From Burkholderiales bacterium (lineage in GTDB: Bacteria; Pseudomonadota; Gammaproteobacteria; Burkholderiales; SG8-41): 64,000 nucleotides of DNA. Numbering within the stretch: position 1 is the stretch's first letter; the number at the start of each line of letters is the position of its first letter. Where the stretch lies: NCBI GenBank assembly GCA_036262035.1, contig DATAJS010000010.1, forward strand, positions 1,178,381-1,242,380, given 5' to 3'. The translations under genes were made by a program, and so were the position numbers. The notes under the pieces are model-generated. The model made no database searches. It saw only the letters and a list, made by a program, of their open reading frames with translations, and was not told the DNA's origin. Positions 15,966 to 23,587 of this stretch are shown in pieces.

Positions 15966-16328
15966 ATGAAACCGTTCAGCCGAACCCTTCCCCCGCTGCT
16001 GGTCGCGGGAGCCCTCTCCGGTGTCGCGATGGCGGCTGCCGTCGACGAGAAGACGATCAACCTCACCCCGTCCGCGTGCCGCAGCTACGCGGCGTGGTCG
16101 GGCAACCTGGTATGGGCGAGCGATCTCGGCGCCGACAAGGAAAAGGCGAGGGCCGATCTGGTCGCGCGCGACGCGAAAGCGCCGTCGAGCATCTTCGCGC
16201 TGATGCTGGTGAACCTCGACGCGCTCTGGGACACGTCGGCCGACTGGGAGCAGGTGACGATGGTCATCCTGCAGGACTGCATCAAGCGCCGCGGCATCTT
16301 CCCGAACAATCGCGAATCCGGGACGTAA
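15966..16328 (+). CDS. Small secreted protein of unknown function
   Basis: This 120-residue protein begins MKPFSRTLPPLLVAGALSGV followed by AMAAAVDEK, a clear Sec signal with cleavage near residue 26. The mature part has two Cys (SACRSYAAW and LQDCIKRRG) that could form a disulfide, and is mostly helical. I do not recognise the family. An upstream in-frame ATG at 15954 is possible, but the GAGG at 15957-15960 favours 15966. It is followed after 48 bases by a Bug gene in the same direction. Confidence 0.65.
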   Translation: MKPFSRTLPPLLVAGALSGVAMAAAVDEKTINLTPSACRSYAAWSGNLVWASDLGADKEKARADLVARDAKAPSSIFALMLVNLDALWDTSADWEQVTMVILQDCIKRRGIFPNNRESGT

Positions 16329-16376
16329 GCGGCTCCGGCGCGTTACGATGGGCGCTCCTCGGAGAGGAGGCCCGTC

Positions 16377-17369
16377 ATGCGCAAGCTGGTCACCGGTGGG
16401 GCGATTTTTTTCGGCCTGACGCTGTTCAGCGCCGGTGTGCCGGCGCAATCGAAGACCGATCCGCACGCCTATCCCGCGCGTCCCATCCGCATCATCGTCG
16501 CGAACACCGCCGGCAGCGGGATGGACAACGTGACCCGCATGCTCGGGCAGGGCATCACCGAGCAGTGGGGCCAGCAGGTCGTCGTCGACAATCGTCCCGG
16601 CGCGGGCGGCATCATCGGCCACGAGATCGCTGCCAAAGCGGCGCCCGACGGCTATACCCTGCTCTTCGGCGCGTCCGCCGGCGTCGTCATCCAGCCGCTG
16701 CTGACCAAAACGCCGTACGACTCGGCGCGCGATTTCACGTCGGTCTCGCTCGTGGTCACGAGCATCCAGTTGCTCGCCGGCCATCCCTCGCTCGCCGCTT
16801 TGAGCGTCGAGGAGCTGCTCGCGATCGCCCGCGCCAAACCCGGCCAGCTCAACTGCGGCTCGTCCGGCAGCAACAGCTCCAACCATCTCGCGTGCGAGAT
16901 GCTGCGCGTGCTGGGCAAGGTCGACTTCGTCCACGTGCCGTTCAAGGGCACGGTGCCGCAGCAGATGGGGCTCGTCAGCGGGCAGGTGCAGTTCGCGTTC
17001 GCGAGCATTCCCACGACGTTCACGCAGTCGAAGGTCGGCAAGGTCCGCGTGCTCGGGCAGGGCGGCCCGACGCGCTCGCGCGTGCTGCCCGACCTTCCGA
17101 CCATCGCCGAGACGCTGCCGGGATTCCAGGCGGTGACGTGGTACGCGCTGTTCGCGCCGCGGGGCACGCCGCCGGCGATCGTGAAGAAGCTCAACGGCGC
17201 GGTGGTGAAGATCCTCTCCGATGCCACGCTCGCGCAGCGGCTGGTGAGCCAGGGCCTCGATCCGGCGCCGGGGACGCCGGCGGAGCTCGACACCTACATC
17301 GCGGCGGAGCACGACCGGTTTTCCCGGATCATCAAGCTCGCCGGAATGAAAGGTGACATGAACCGGTGA
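16377..17369 (+). CDS. Bug/TctC-family periplasmic binding protein
   Basis: The 330-residue protein has a signal peptide (MRKLVTGGAIFFGLTLFSAG, cleavage near residue 25). The ligand loop is unusual, ANTAGSGMDNVTR where most copies have P-x-x-PGG-x-D, while DNRPGAGGIIG and APDGYTLLF are standard. The second lobe has PFKGTVPQQMGLVSG. The altered loop suggests a ligand unlike that of its neighbours. The last residues (GMKGDMNR) are encoded by the first units of the 13-bp repeat cluster at 17351-17468, so the C-terminus may have been extended by the repeat. Confidence 0.9.
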   Translation: MRKLVTGGAIFFGLTLFSAGVPAQSKTDPHAYPARPIRIIVANTAGSGMDNVTRMLGQGITEQWGQQVVVDNRPGAGGIIGHEIAAKAAPDGYTLLFGASAGVVIQPLLTKTPYDSARDFTSVSLVVTSIQLLAGHPSLAALSVEELLAIARAKPGQLNCGSSGSNSSNHLACEMLRVLGKVDFVHVPFKGTVPQQMGLVSGQVQFAFASIPTTFTQSKVGKVRVLGQGGPTRSRVLPDLPTIAETLPGFQAVTWYALFAPRGTPPAIVKKLNGAVVKILSDATLAQRLVSQGLDPAPGTPAELDTYIAAEHDRFSRIIKLAGMKGDMNR

Positions 17370-17468
17370 CGTGAAACGGTGACATGAACCGGTGACGGGC
17401 TAGGGCCGTACACACCGTTTCTTGTCACCGATTTTCGTCACCGCTTTTTGTCGCCGTTCTTCGTCACC
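17351..17468. repeat. Opposed 13-bp tandem repeats forming a large hairpin
   Basis: Four units of GGTGACnTGAAnC-type run rightward (17352-17400). Four complementary units (reverse complement GGTGACGAAGAAC, GGCGACAAAAAGC, GGTGACGAAAATC, GGTGACAAGAAAC) fill 17417-17468. They lie between the convergent ends of two Bug genes. The transcript can fold into one long imperfect stem in either direction, so a bidirectional terminator or RNA stabiliser is likely. Confidence 0.88.
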
Positions 17469-17469
17469 C

Positions 17470-18426
17470 TCACTCGCCCTTGATCCCCGCCTTGTCGATC
17501 ACCATCAGCCAGCGCGCGGCTTCGTCCTGCATGTACTTGCCGAACTCGGCGGACGTCATCTTGACCGGCGTCGCGCCCTGCTGCTCGAGCTTCTGCACGA
17601 AATCGGGCGTGTCCTGCAGCGCCTGGATCTCGTCGTGCATGCGCTTGACGATGTCGGGCGGCGTCTTCAGCGGCGCGAAGACGCCCCACCAGATGTAGGA
17701 CACGTAGTCTTTCACGCCGCCTTCGATCATCGTCGGCACGTCGGGCAATTGCGGATTGCGCTTGGTCGCGGCGACGCCGAGCGCCTTCAGACGGCCTCCG
17801 CGGATATAGCCGATCAGCGTCGGTATCGAGCCGATGTTGATCTGAGTGTTGCCCGCCATGGTGTCGGCCGCGGCCGGTCCGCCGCCCTGGAAAGGCACGT
17901 GGACGATGTTGGTGCCCGTCACGAGCTTGAAGAGCTCGGTGTTCATGTGCGGAAAGCCGCCGATACCCGACGACGAATAGTTGAGCTGTCCGGGTCTCGC
18001 CTTGGCGAGCGCGACCAGCTCCTTCAGGTTCTTCACCGGCAGCGTGGGATGCACCGTGAGCACCGCGTCGCCGCGGCCGATGAGCGCCACCGGCTCGTAC
18101 GACTTCGAGTACTCGATGCCTTTGGCCATTTTCTTGTCGAGGAGGTGCCCGTACGCGGTCGACGTCAGCATGAACGTGGAGCCGTCGGGCGGGGATGCGG
18201 CCGCGAGGTGCATGCCGATGATCGAGCCCGCGCCGGGACGGTTGTCGATGAAGACCGTCTGCTTCAGGCGCTTCGTAAGCTCCGGCGACATCAGCCGGCC
18301 GACGACGTCGGTGCTGCCGCCCGGCGCCCACGGGATCAGGATACGCACCGGTTTTTCGGGCCACGCGGCGGCGCTCGCGGACGTTGCAAAGCAGGCAAGG
18401 CAAAGAGCTGCTGAGATGCGCTTCAT
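17470..18426 (-). CDS. Bug/TctC-family periplasmic binding protein
   Basis: The 318-residue receptor has signal MKRISAALCLACFATSASAA, followed by WPEKPVRILIPWAPGGSTD with the canonical PGGSTD loop, DNRPGAGSIIG and PPDGSTFML. The C-lobe carries PFQGGGPAAADTMAG. It lies 26 bases downstream of another Bug gene (18453) on the same strand, so the two are probably co-transcribed. They belong to different subgroups, arguing for separate ligands and not a fresh duplication. Its 3' end meets the 13-bp repeat hairpin. Confidence 0.92.
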   Translation of the reverse strand: MKRISAALCLACFATSASAAAWPEKPVRILIPWAPGGSTDVVGRLMSPELTKRLKQTVFIDNRPGAGSIIGMHLAAASPPDGSTFMLTSTAYGHLLDKKMAKGIEYSKSYEPVALIGRGDAVLTVHPTLPVKNLKELVALAKARPGQLNYSSSGIGGFPHMNTELFKLVTGTNIVHVPFQGGGPAAADTMAGNTQINIGSIPTLIGYIRGGRLKALGVAATKRNPQLPDVPTMIEGGVKDYVSYIWWGVFAPLKTPPDIVKRMHDEIQALQDTPDFVQKLEQQGATPVKMTSAEFGKYMQDEAARWLMVIDKAGIKGE

Positions 18427-18452
18427 TGGACTCCCCGTTGTGATGATCGCGT

Positions 18453-19424
18453 TTACTGAGGCACGATGCCCGCCTCTCGGGCGGTCTTGACCCATTTCGC
18501 GGTCTCGGCGCGAAAGAACGCGCCGAACTCCGCCGAGTTCTGCGGCTCGACGTCGACGCCGAGATCGGTGAGACGCTGTTTGAGATCGCTCGTCGCGAGC
18601 AGCTTCAGGACGTCGGTCTCGATCTTGTGCTGTATCGCCCTGTCGACCGCGGCCGGCGCGCACATCCCGTACCACGAAGACACGTCGTAGCCGGGCAGGC
18701 CGCCTTCGGCGATCGTCGGCACGTCCGGCAGCTTGGCGCTGCGCTTGACGGTCGTGACGCCCAGCGCACGTACCTTGCCGTTCTTCACCGTCTCGACGTG
18801 GTTGGGCAGGTTCGTCATCTGCGCCGCGATGCGCCCGGCGAGCAGGTCCTGCTGGGCGAGCGCGGCGGTCTTGTACGGAATGAAGGTGATGTCGGTCTTG
18901 GTCATGTGCTTGAAGAGCTCGAACGAGAGCTGCGGCGAAGAGCCGACGCCGGTCGTTCCGTAGTCGAGCTTGCCGGGCTGCGCCCTGGCGAGCGCGATGA
19001 ACTCCTTCAGGTTCTTCGCCGGCAGGCTCGGGTGGACGACGAGGATGTTGGGCGTGAGACCGATGCGCGCGAGCTGCGAGAAATCGCGAAGGTGGTCGAA
19101 CGGGAGCTTTTTGTAGAGGGCCGGCGCGATGGCGTCGCTCACGCCGCAGCGATGCAGCGCGTAACCGTCGGGCGGCAGCTTGACGATGATCGTGGGCGCG
19201 ATGGTGTTGCCCGCGCCGGGGCGGTTGTCGACGACGACCTGCTGGCCCCACAGCTCGGAGAGCCCTGCGGCGACCACGCGCGTGAGGCCGTCGGCGACGC
19301 TGCCGGGGCCGGGACCGAGGATCAATCTCACCGGCTTGGCCGGATACGGCGCGGACGTTTGCGCGTACGCGGGAATCGCGCAGCACGCCATGCACAGAAG
19401 CAGCGATCGCACGCGGATGCGCAT
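18453..19424 (-). CDS. Bug/TctC-family periplasmic binding protein
   Basis: The 323-residue receptor has signal MRIRVRSLLLCMACCAIPAY followed by AQTSAPYPAKPVRLI. The ligand loop is atypical: GPGPGSVADGLTR replaces PFxPGGxxD. The remainder is standard (DNRPGAGNTIA, LPPDGYALH; C-lobe PYKTAALAQQDLLAG). GGAGTGAG lies before the ATG at 19424; an earlier in-frame ATG at 19457 falls inside the palindrome at 19439-19489 and is rejected. It forms a two-gene unit with the Bug at 17470. Confidence 0.9.
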   Translation of the reverse strand: MRIRVRSLLLCMACCAIPAYAQTSAPYPAKPVRLILGPGPGSVADGLTRVVAAGLSELWGQQVVVDNRPGAGNTIAPTIIVKLPPDGYALHRCGVSDAIAPALYKKLPFDHLRDFSQLARIGLTPNILVVHPSLPAKNLKEFIALARAQPGKLDYGTTGVGSSPQLSFELFKHMTKTDITFIPYKTAALAQQDLLAGRIAAQMTNLPNHVETVKNGKVRALGVTTVKRSAKLPDVPTIAEGGLPGYDVSSWYGMCAPAAVDRAIQHKIETDVLKLLATSDLKQRLTDLGVDVEPQNSAEFGAFFRAETAKWVKTAREAGIVPQ

Positions 19425-19438
19425 CTCACTCCTCCCGG

Positions 19439-19489
19439 AAATTGGGGTCAGGTCCACATTTCACTGAAATGTGGACCTGACCCCAATTT
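19439..19489. repeat. Perfect 23-bp palindrome (GGGGTCAGGTCC family)
   Basis: Arms 19439-19461 (core ATTGGGGTCAGGTCCACATT) and 19467-19489 are exact complements around CACTG. It separates an intact Bug gene from a truncated one and forms the break point of the truncated gene. Confidence 0.93.
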
Positions 19490-19696
19490 ACTCCACTGCT
19501 GGACCTCGGCGACGATCACCGGCTGCGCGAACGGCGTCTTCAGCTCGTCGGCGACCAGCCTCGCGACGATGTCGTTGGCGCTGCCGGGCGCGACGGTGAC
19601 GATGCGCACCGGCTTGGCCGGATAATGCTGTGCATGCGCCACGTTCGTGGCGATCCCGAGCCCGAGCGCGCACGCGCCGACCCACACCAGCCGCAT
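19490..19696 (-). pseudogene. Truncated Bug gene ending at a palindromic repeat
   Basis: An ATG with AGGAGGAG upstream encodes a signal peptide (MRLVWVGACALGLGIATNVA) and the start of a Bug N-lobe (HYPAKPVRIVTVAPGSANDI, then LVADELKTPFAQPVIVAEV). After about 68 codons the homology stops at the edge of the palindrome, and the frame runs on into repeat sequence until 19448. Roughly three quarters of a Bug gene is missing. A half-palindrome at 19711-19735 borders the other side. Confidence 0.85.
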
Positions 19697-19710
19697 ATTC
19701 TCCTCCTCAG

Positions 19711-19735
19711 GACAATAATGTGACTCTGACCCGGA
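19711..19735. repeat. Single arm of the GGGTCAGAGTCA palindrome
   Basis: GACAATAATGTGACTCTGAC plus CCGGA is the right half of the element seen complete at 10655-10697, including the ACAATAATG spacer. The partner arm is absent, consistent with a deletion next to the truncated Bug gene. Confidence 0.8.
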
Positions 19736-19744
19736 TTGCGGCGG

Positions 19745-20872
19745 CTAGACGCGCTTCTGCAGCTGCGCGCACTGATCCTGCGCCCGCTTCACGTCGAGGT
19801 CGAGCATCCGCGCCGCGTAGGTGAGCTCGGTCGCCGCGACGCGGTTGAGATCGTAGATCTCGCTGCATTTGTAGTCGTCGGCGAAGTCGATCATCACGAA
19901 GTTCGGCATGAACGTCTTGAGCACCGGCGCCGACGCGTACGACGTCGGATCGATGTTGTTCGCGATGCGCAGCTCGATCGACTCGGCGAGGCCGTTCTCC
20001 CACATCGTGCGCAGCTTGCCGACGCCCTTCGAGCTCCACATGCCTTCGTTGCGATCGTGGATGCTCTCCATGACGCCGGTCGTCGTCCAGTACATCATGC
20101 CCATCACGTCCGGATCGGTCGCGGCGCCGCGCGCCATGAGCTTGCTCTGCTTCTTCTCGTTCTGAGAGAGCTTGGCGAAAGGCTTCATCACCGACGTGCC
20201 GCCCTTGCCGAAGTACTGCAGGCCCCAGTAACCGTCGTCGTAAGCGCCGCCCGAGTAGAGATTGCGGATGCCGAGGATTCCGCCGCCGGTCCTGTACTTC
20301 GACGGGATCGCGGCGAGCCCGGTATCGGTGAACACGCAGACGACGCTGCCCGCGAGGCGCTTCAGCGTCGTCGTATTGAGATTGGAAGAGCCTTTGTAGA
20401 TCGTGTCCCCGAGCACGCCGGCGCAGCATTCCGCGATCAGCTCCCAGTTCGTGCACTTGTCGAACTTGTAGATGAGGAACTCGGTCGGATGGTCCCGCAC
20501 GAACGACCGTGCCTGGTCGAGCATGTCGGTGAGACCCGCGCCGAACGTTCCGCCGCGCAGCTTGGTGCGCGTGATCGTCTCGGTGCGGCCGAGGTCCTGC
20601 ACGTACCTCGACTTGGTCTCGTTTTTCATGAGCTTCGAGTCGGCGTGGAAGGCGCGAAGCTGCGCTTCCTTCGCGCTGCCGTGCTTGCTCGACAGCCCCG
20701 CCGCCGCGATGCGCAGGTCGAAGAGGCGCACGCCGGCCGCGGCCTGACCCTTGATGTCGAGGGACTGCGTCTGGACGTTGGATCCGCCTTCGGTGATTCC
20801 CGCATCGTGACTTCCCGCCATCACGATCTCGTTGAGCTTCCTGTCCTTGCCGAGCTCGTAATACCGGATCAT
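19745..20872 (-). CDS. PI-PLC X-domain-like protein
   Basis: The 375-residue protein has hallmarks of bacterial phosphatidylinositol-specific phospholipase C X domains: the first catalytic His in GSHDAGI (H22), VRLFDLRI near residue 45, a second His in SSKHGSAKE, and a later strand EFLIYKFDKC. No signal peptide or membrane segment is visible, which is odd for a phospholipase that usually acts outside the cell. Its ATG overlaps the stop of the FAD dehydrogenase by 4 bases (ATGA), so the two are translationally coupled. Activity on phosphoinositides is not implied; a cyclic phosphodiester product from another head group is possible. Confidence 0.7.
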   Translation of the reverse strand: MIRYYELGKDRKLNEIVMAGSHDAGITEGGSNVQTQSLDIKGQAAAGVRLFDLRIAAAGLSSKHGSAKEAQLRAFHADSKLMKNETKSRYVQDLGRTETITRTKLRGGTFGAGLTDMLDQARSFVRDHPTEFLIYKFDKCTNWELIAECCAGVLGDTIYKGSSNLNTTTLKRLAGSVVCVFTDTGLAAIPSKYRTGGGILGIRNLYSGGAYDDGYWGLQYFGKGGTSVMKPFAKLSQNEKKQSKLMARGAATDPDVMGMMYWTTTGVMESIHDRNEGMWSSKGVGKLRTMWENGLAESIELRIANNIDPTSYASAPVLKTFMPNFVMIDFADDYKCSEIYDLNRVAATELTYAARMLDLDVKRAQDQCAQLQKRV

Positions 20873-22500
20873 GCGCCGACGCTCACCGCTCGTGACACGT
20901 CGCGCTCCGCCGCGGCGTTGCGCCCCGCGATGCGGCCGAACGTGATGCCTTCGGCGAGATTGCCGCCGCCCTGGTAGACGAACTGGAACACCGAGCAGAT
21001 CTCGCCCGCCGCGTACAGCCGCGGGATCGGCTGGTCGTCCCAGTCGAGCACGTGCCGCTGCGCGTCGGCGCGCAGGCCGCCCTTGGTGTTGGGGCCGCCC
21101 GGATAGAGCGGGATCGCGTAGAACGGCGGCTCGGCGACCGGGCCCATCGTCCCGACTTCGCGCTCGAAATCGGGATCGTGCTGGTCGGCGCAGTAACGGT
21201 TCCACTTCTCAACCGCTTCGATGAGCGCCGCGGTGTCCATCTTCTCCTTGTTGTCCTTGTGCTTGCGGATGTTCTCCGCGAGCTCTTCGAGCGTCCTGCC
21301 TTCGAGGATGTAGCCTTTCTCCAGCGCCTTGCGGTTGTCCTCGCCCCAGTCGACGCCGTTGTAAGCCGCGGCGGCGACGCTGACCACCGGGCCGCGCTTC
21401 ATCATGACCGAGTCGAACACCATCCACGACGGGATGCGCGGATAGCTGAGCGTCCGGGTGTCGAAGAGCATCGCCTCCTTGTAGAAGATGTAGCGGCTCG
21501 GGTCCTTGGTGATGCGGCGCTCCGAGGCGTAGCGGCGGCCGTGATTGTCGACGACGATCTCGTTGGGCTTGCCCACGCCGGAGGTGTTCATGCCGATGCG
21601 CAGGCCGTGACGGCGCTCGGGCACCGCGCAGATCACGCGCCCCGCGATGCTGCCGACGCGCGACAGCGCCGCGCCGACGCGCATCGCCATGCGAATGCCG
21701 TCGCCGGTGTTGGCGGGGGAGCCGTAGAACGCCCAGCCTTCCATGCCGGGACCGTCGAGGAAGGCCTTGCGCATGCGCGCGTTGTATTCGTAGCCGCCGC
21801 TCGCGATGATGACCGCACGGCGCGCGCGATAGGTGACGGGCTGGCCGTTGCGCTCGGCGGTCACACCGACGACCGCTCCGCTCGCGTCGGTGACGAGCTC
21901 TTTCGCCGACACGCCGTAGTGGATCGGGATGCCGCGCGACTGCACGCCGGTCAGCATGCACGCGTGGAAAGCTTCGCCGGACTGCTTCTCCGATTTCGCG
22001 GTGTCCTTGGTGCGGCCTTTGAGCGCGTCCTCGTCGTACTGGCCGGTGTAGGTGCTGCGCACGCACGCATAGCCCGATTTCGCCGCACCGGGGAACTCGG
22101 GGAAAGCGGCGCTCGCGGAGATCACCGCCTTGAATCCCGGGTCGAGGCCGCGCATGAAATCGGCGTTCTGCGGCGAGTGGCGCGCCCAGATCTCGGCGAG
22201 CTCGTCGGCGAACTCGCTCTGGTCGCCTTCGAGCTTGCCCGGCAGGTTGTCCCCGCTGAACATCGCTTTGGCGTACGCCTTGAGCGAATCGAAATCGCCG
22301 GAAGGATCGGGGCTGTGAAAGCCGCCGCCGCTCATGCGCGTGTTGGAGTAGTGAGAGTCTTCGGGCTGCTTTTCCAGGATGACGACCTCGGCGCCGGCGT
22401 CCTTCGCTTCGATCGCGGCGCAGCCGCCCGCGGAGCCGAAACCGATGATGACGACATCGGCTTCGTAGACGCCGGGTTCTTTGGAGTTGAGGCTGTCCAT
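20869..22500 (-). CDS. FAD-dependent dehydrogenase (fumarate reductase/KstD-like flavoprotein)
   Basis: The 543-residue protein begins after a 14-residue lead with a dinucleotide-binding motif (DVVIIGFGSAGGCAAIEAKD) and an Arg-rich NTRMSGGGFHSP segment. The C-terminal FAD-contact region is LYAAGEICSVFQFVYQGGG. This is the fumarate-reductase flavoprotein/3-ketosteroid dehydrogenase superfamily; the long middle capping domain fits. No Tat signal and no cytochrome subunit are present, so it is probably cytoplasmic. It is the first gene of a coupled pair with the PI-PLC-like gene. The ATG at 22500 is chosen over an upstream ATG that adds only basic filler. Confidence 0.85.
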   Translation of the reverse strand: MDSLNSKEPGVYEADVVIIGFGSAGGCAAIEAKDAGAEVVILEKQPEDSHYSNTRMSGGGFHSPDPSGDFDSLKAYAKAMFSGDNLPGKLEGDQSEFADELAEIWARHSPQNADFMRGLDPGFKAVISASAAFPEFPGAAKSGYACVRSTYTGQYDEDALKGRTKDTAKSEKQSGEAFHACMLTGVQSRGIPIHYGVSAKELVTDASGAVVGVTAERNGQPVTYRARRAVIIASGGYEYNARMRKAFLDGPGMEGWAFYGSPANTGDGIRMAMRVGAALSRVGSIAGRVICAVPERRHGLRIGMNTSGVGKPNEIVVDNHGRRYASERRITKDPSRYIFYKEAMLFDTRTLSYPRIPSWMVFDSVMMKRGPVVSVAAAAYNGVDWGEDNRKALEKGYILEGRTLEELAENIRKHKDNKEKMDTAALIEAVEKWNRYCADQHDPDFEREVGTMGPVAEPPFYAIPLYPGGPNTKGGLRADAQRHVLDWDDQPIPRLYAAGEICSVFQFVYQGGGNLAEGITFGRIAGRNAAAERDVSRAVSVGA

Positions 22501-22599
22501 GTGTATCGAAAGTCCTGTTGAACGGGCTGATCGTAGCATTCTGCGGGTGGCCCTGACCGTGGCGTGCGCGCGAGCGCACCGCGCCTTTAAAAGCAATCG

Positions 22600-22726
22600 A
22601 ACCGCAGAGGACGCAGAGGAAAAGCCAACATCGTCATTCCCGACCGCGCGAGAGCGCGAAACGATCGGGAATCCATTTTGACCTGAATGGTTCGAAAATC
22701 GATTCCCGCCTGCGCGGGAATGACGA
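22600..22726. repeat. Composite dispersed repeat (CGCAGAGGACGC plus CGTCATTCCCG)
   Basis: AACCGCAGAGGACGCAGAGG is followed by CGTCATTCCCGACCGCGCGA and, inverted, CCTGCGCGGGAATGACGA. The same modules occur at 52866-53053. It fills the gap between the SDR and FAD-dehydrogenase genes. Confidence 0.85.
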
Positions 22727-22729
22727 GCC

Positions 22730-23479
22730 CTACGTCAGCGTCTGCCCGCCGTCGACCGCGATGGTCTGGCCGGTGACCCAGCTCGCGGCGGCGCTTGCGA
22801 GGAAGAGTGCCACGTTCGCGATCTCCTGCGGCGTGCCCATGCGGCCGAAGCGGATGCGCCGCAGCGCGGACTGGTACACCTCGGGATCGCTGGTCTTTCT
22901 CTTCTCCCAGTTGCCGCCCGGAAACTCGACCGAGCCGGGCGCGATGCAGTTCACGCGGATGCGCCTGGACGCGAGCTCCGCCGCCTGTGTCCTGGTGTAC
23001 TGGATGATCGCCGCCTTCACCGCACCGTAGGGCGGCGTGCGCGCGCTCTGCTTCAGCCCGGCGATCGACGAGATGTGGATGATCGTGCCCTGCGACTTCT
23101 CGAGCCACGGCAGCGCCGCGCGCGAAGCGCGCACCGGCGCGAGCAGGTCGACGGCGATGCTCGCCGCCCACCCGTCTTCGTCGTCGCTGTGGCCGAACAC
23201 CGAAGCATTGTTCACCAGCACGTCGACGCCTTGAAGCGCTTCGGCCGCTGCCGTGACGTAGCGTTGCACCGCTTCGGGATTGCCGAGGTCGCACGTCATC
23301 GCGTGCGCCTCGTGCCCGAAACGCCGCAGCTCGCCTTCGGTCTCGCGCATCGCCTTTTCCCCGCGCGCGCAGATCGACACGTTCGCGCCGGCTTCGGCGA
23401 ACGTCAGCGCGATCGAGCGCCCGATGCCGCGCGAGCCGCCGGCGACGATGGCGCTTTTGCCTGTGAGGTCGAGTTTCAT
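22730..23479 (-). CDS. Short-chain dehydrogenase/reductase (SDR)
   Basis: The 249-residue protein has the classical SDR pattern: cofactor motif GGSRGIGRS near residue 15, NNAS near residue 90, catalytic Ser in HISSIAG, Tyr/Lys in YGAVKAA, and the C-terminal TGQTIAVDGGQ. The GGSRGIG with a following Arg-rich stretch (CARGEKAMRE) is compatible with NADPH. It is transcribed leftward with a ThDP enzyme upstream and a flavoprotein downstream, the gaps being filled with repeats. The substrate is unknown. Confidence 0.9.
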   Translation of the reverse strand: MKLDLTGKSAIVAGGSRGIGRSIALTFAEAGANVSICARGEKAMRETEGELRRFGHEAHAMTCDLGNPEAVQRYVTAAAEALQGVDVLVNNASVFGHSDDEDGWAASIAVDLLAPVRASRAALPWLEKSQGTIIHISSIAGLKQSARTPPYGAVKAAIIQYTRTQAAELASRRIRVNCIAPGSVEFPGGNWEKRKTSDPEVYQSALRRIRFGRMGTPQEIANVALFLASAAASWVTGQTIAVDGGQTLT

Positions 23480-23494
23480 GTGCCCTCTACTGTT

Positions 23495-23585
23495 ATTGCG
23501 AGGAGCGATAGCGACGAAGCAATCCCGAAGCGTCCGATACGTGCGCCACGAGATCGCCACGCCGCCTGCGGCGGCTCGCGATGAC
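23495..23585. repeat. Dispersed repeat of about 91 bp, second of three copies
   Basis: ATTGCGAGGAGCGATAGCGA at the left and CGGCTCGCGATGAC at the right match 1230-1325 and 60711-60799. It fills nearly all of the gap between the ThDP-enzyme stop and the SDR start. Confidence 0.85.
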
Positions 23586-23587
23586 GG

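Noticed and set aside
17351..17468. 13-bp repeats as a CRISPR or iteron origin
   Set aside because: No spacers, units in opposite orientation, located between convergent genes; no replication gene nearby.
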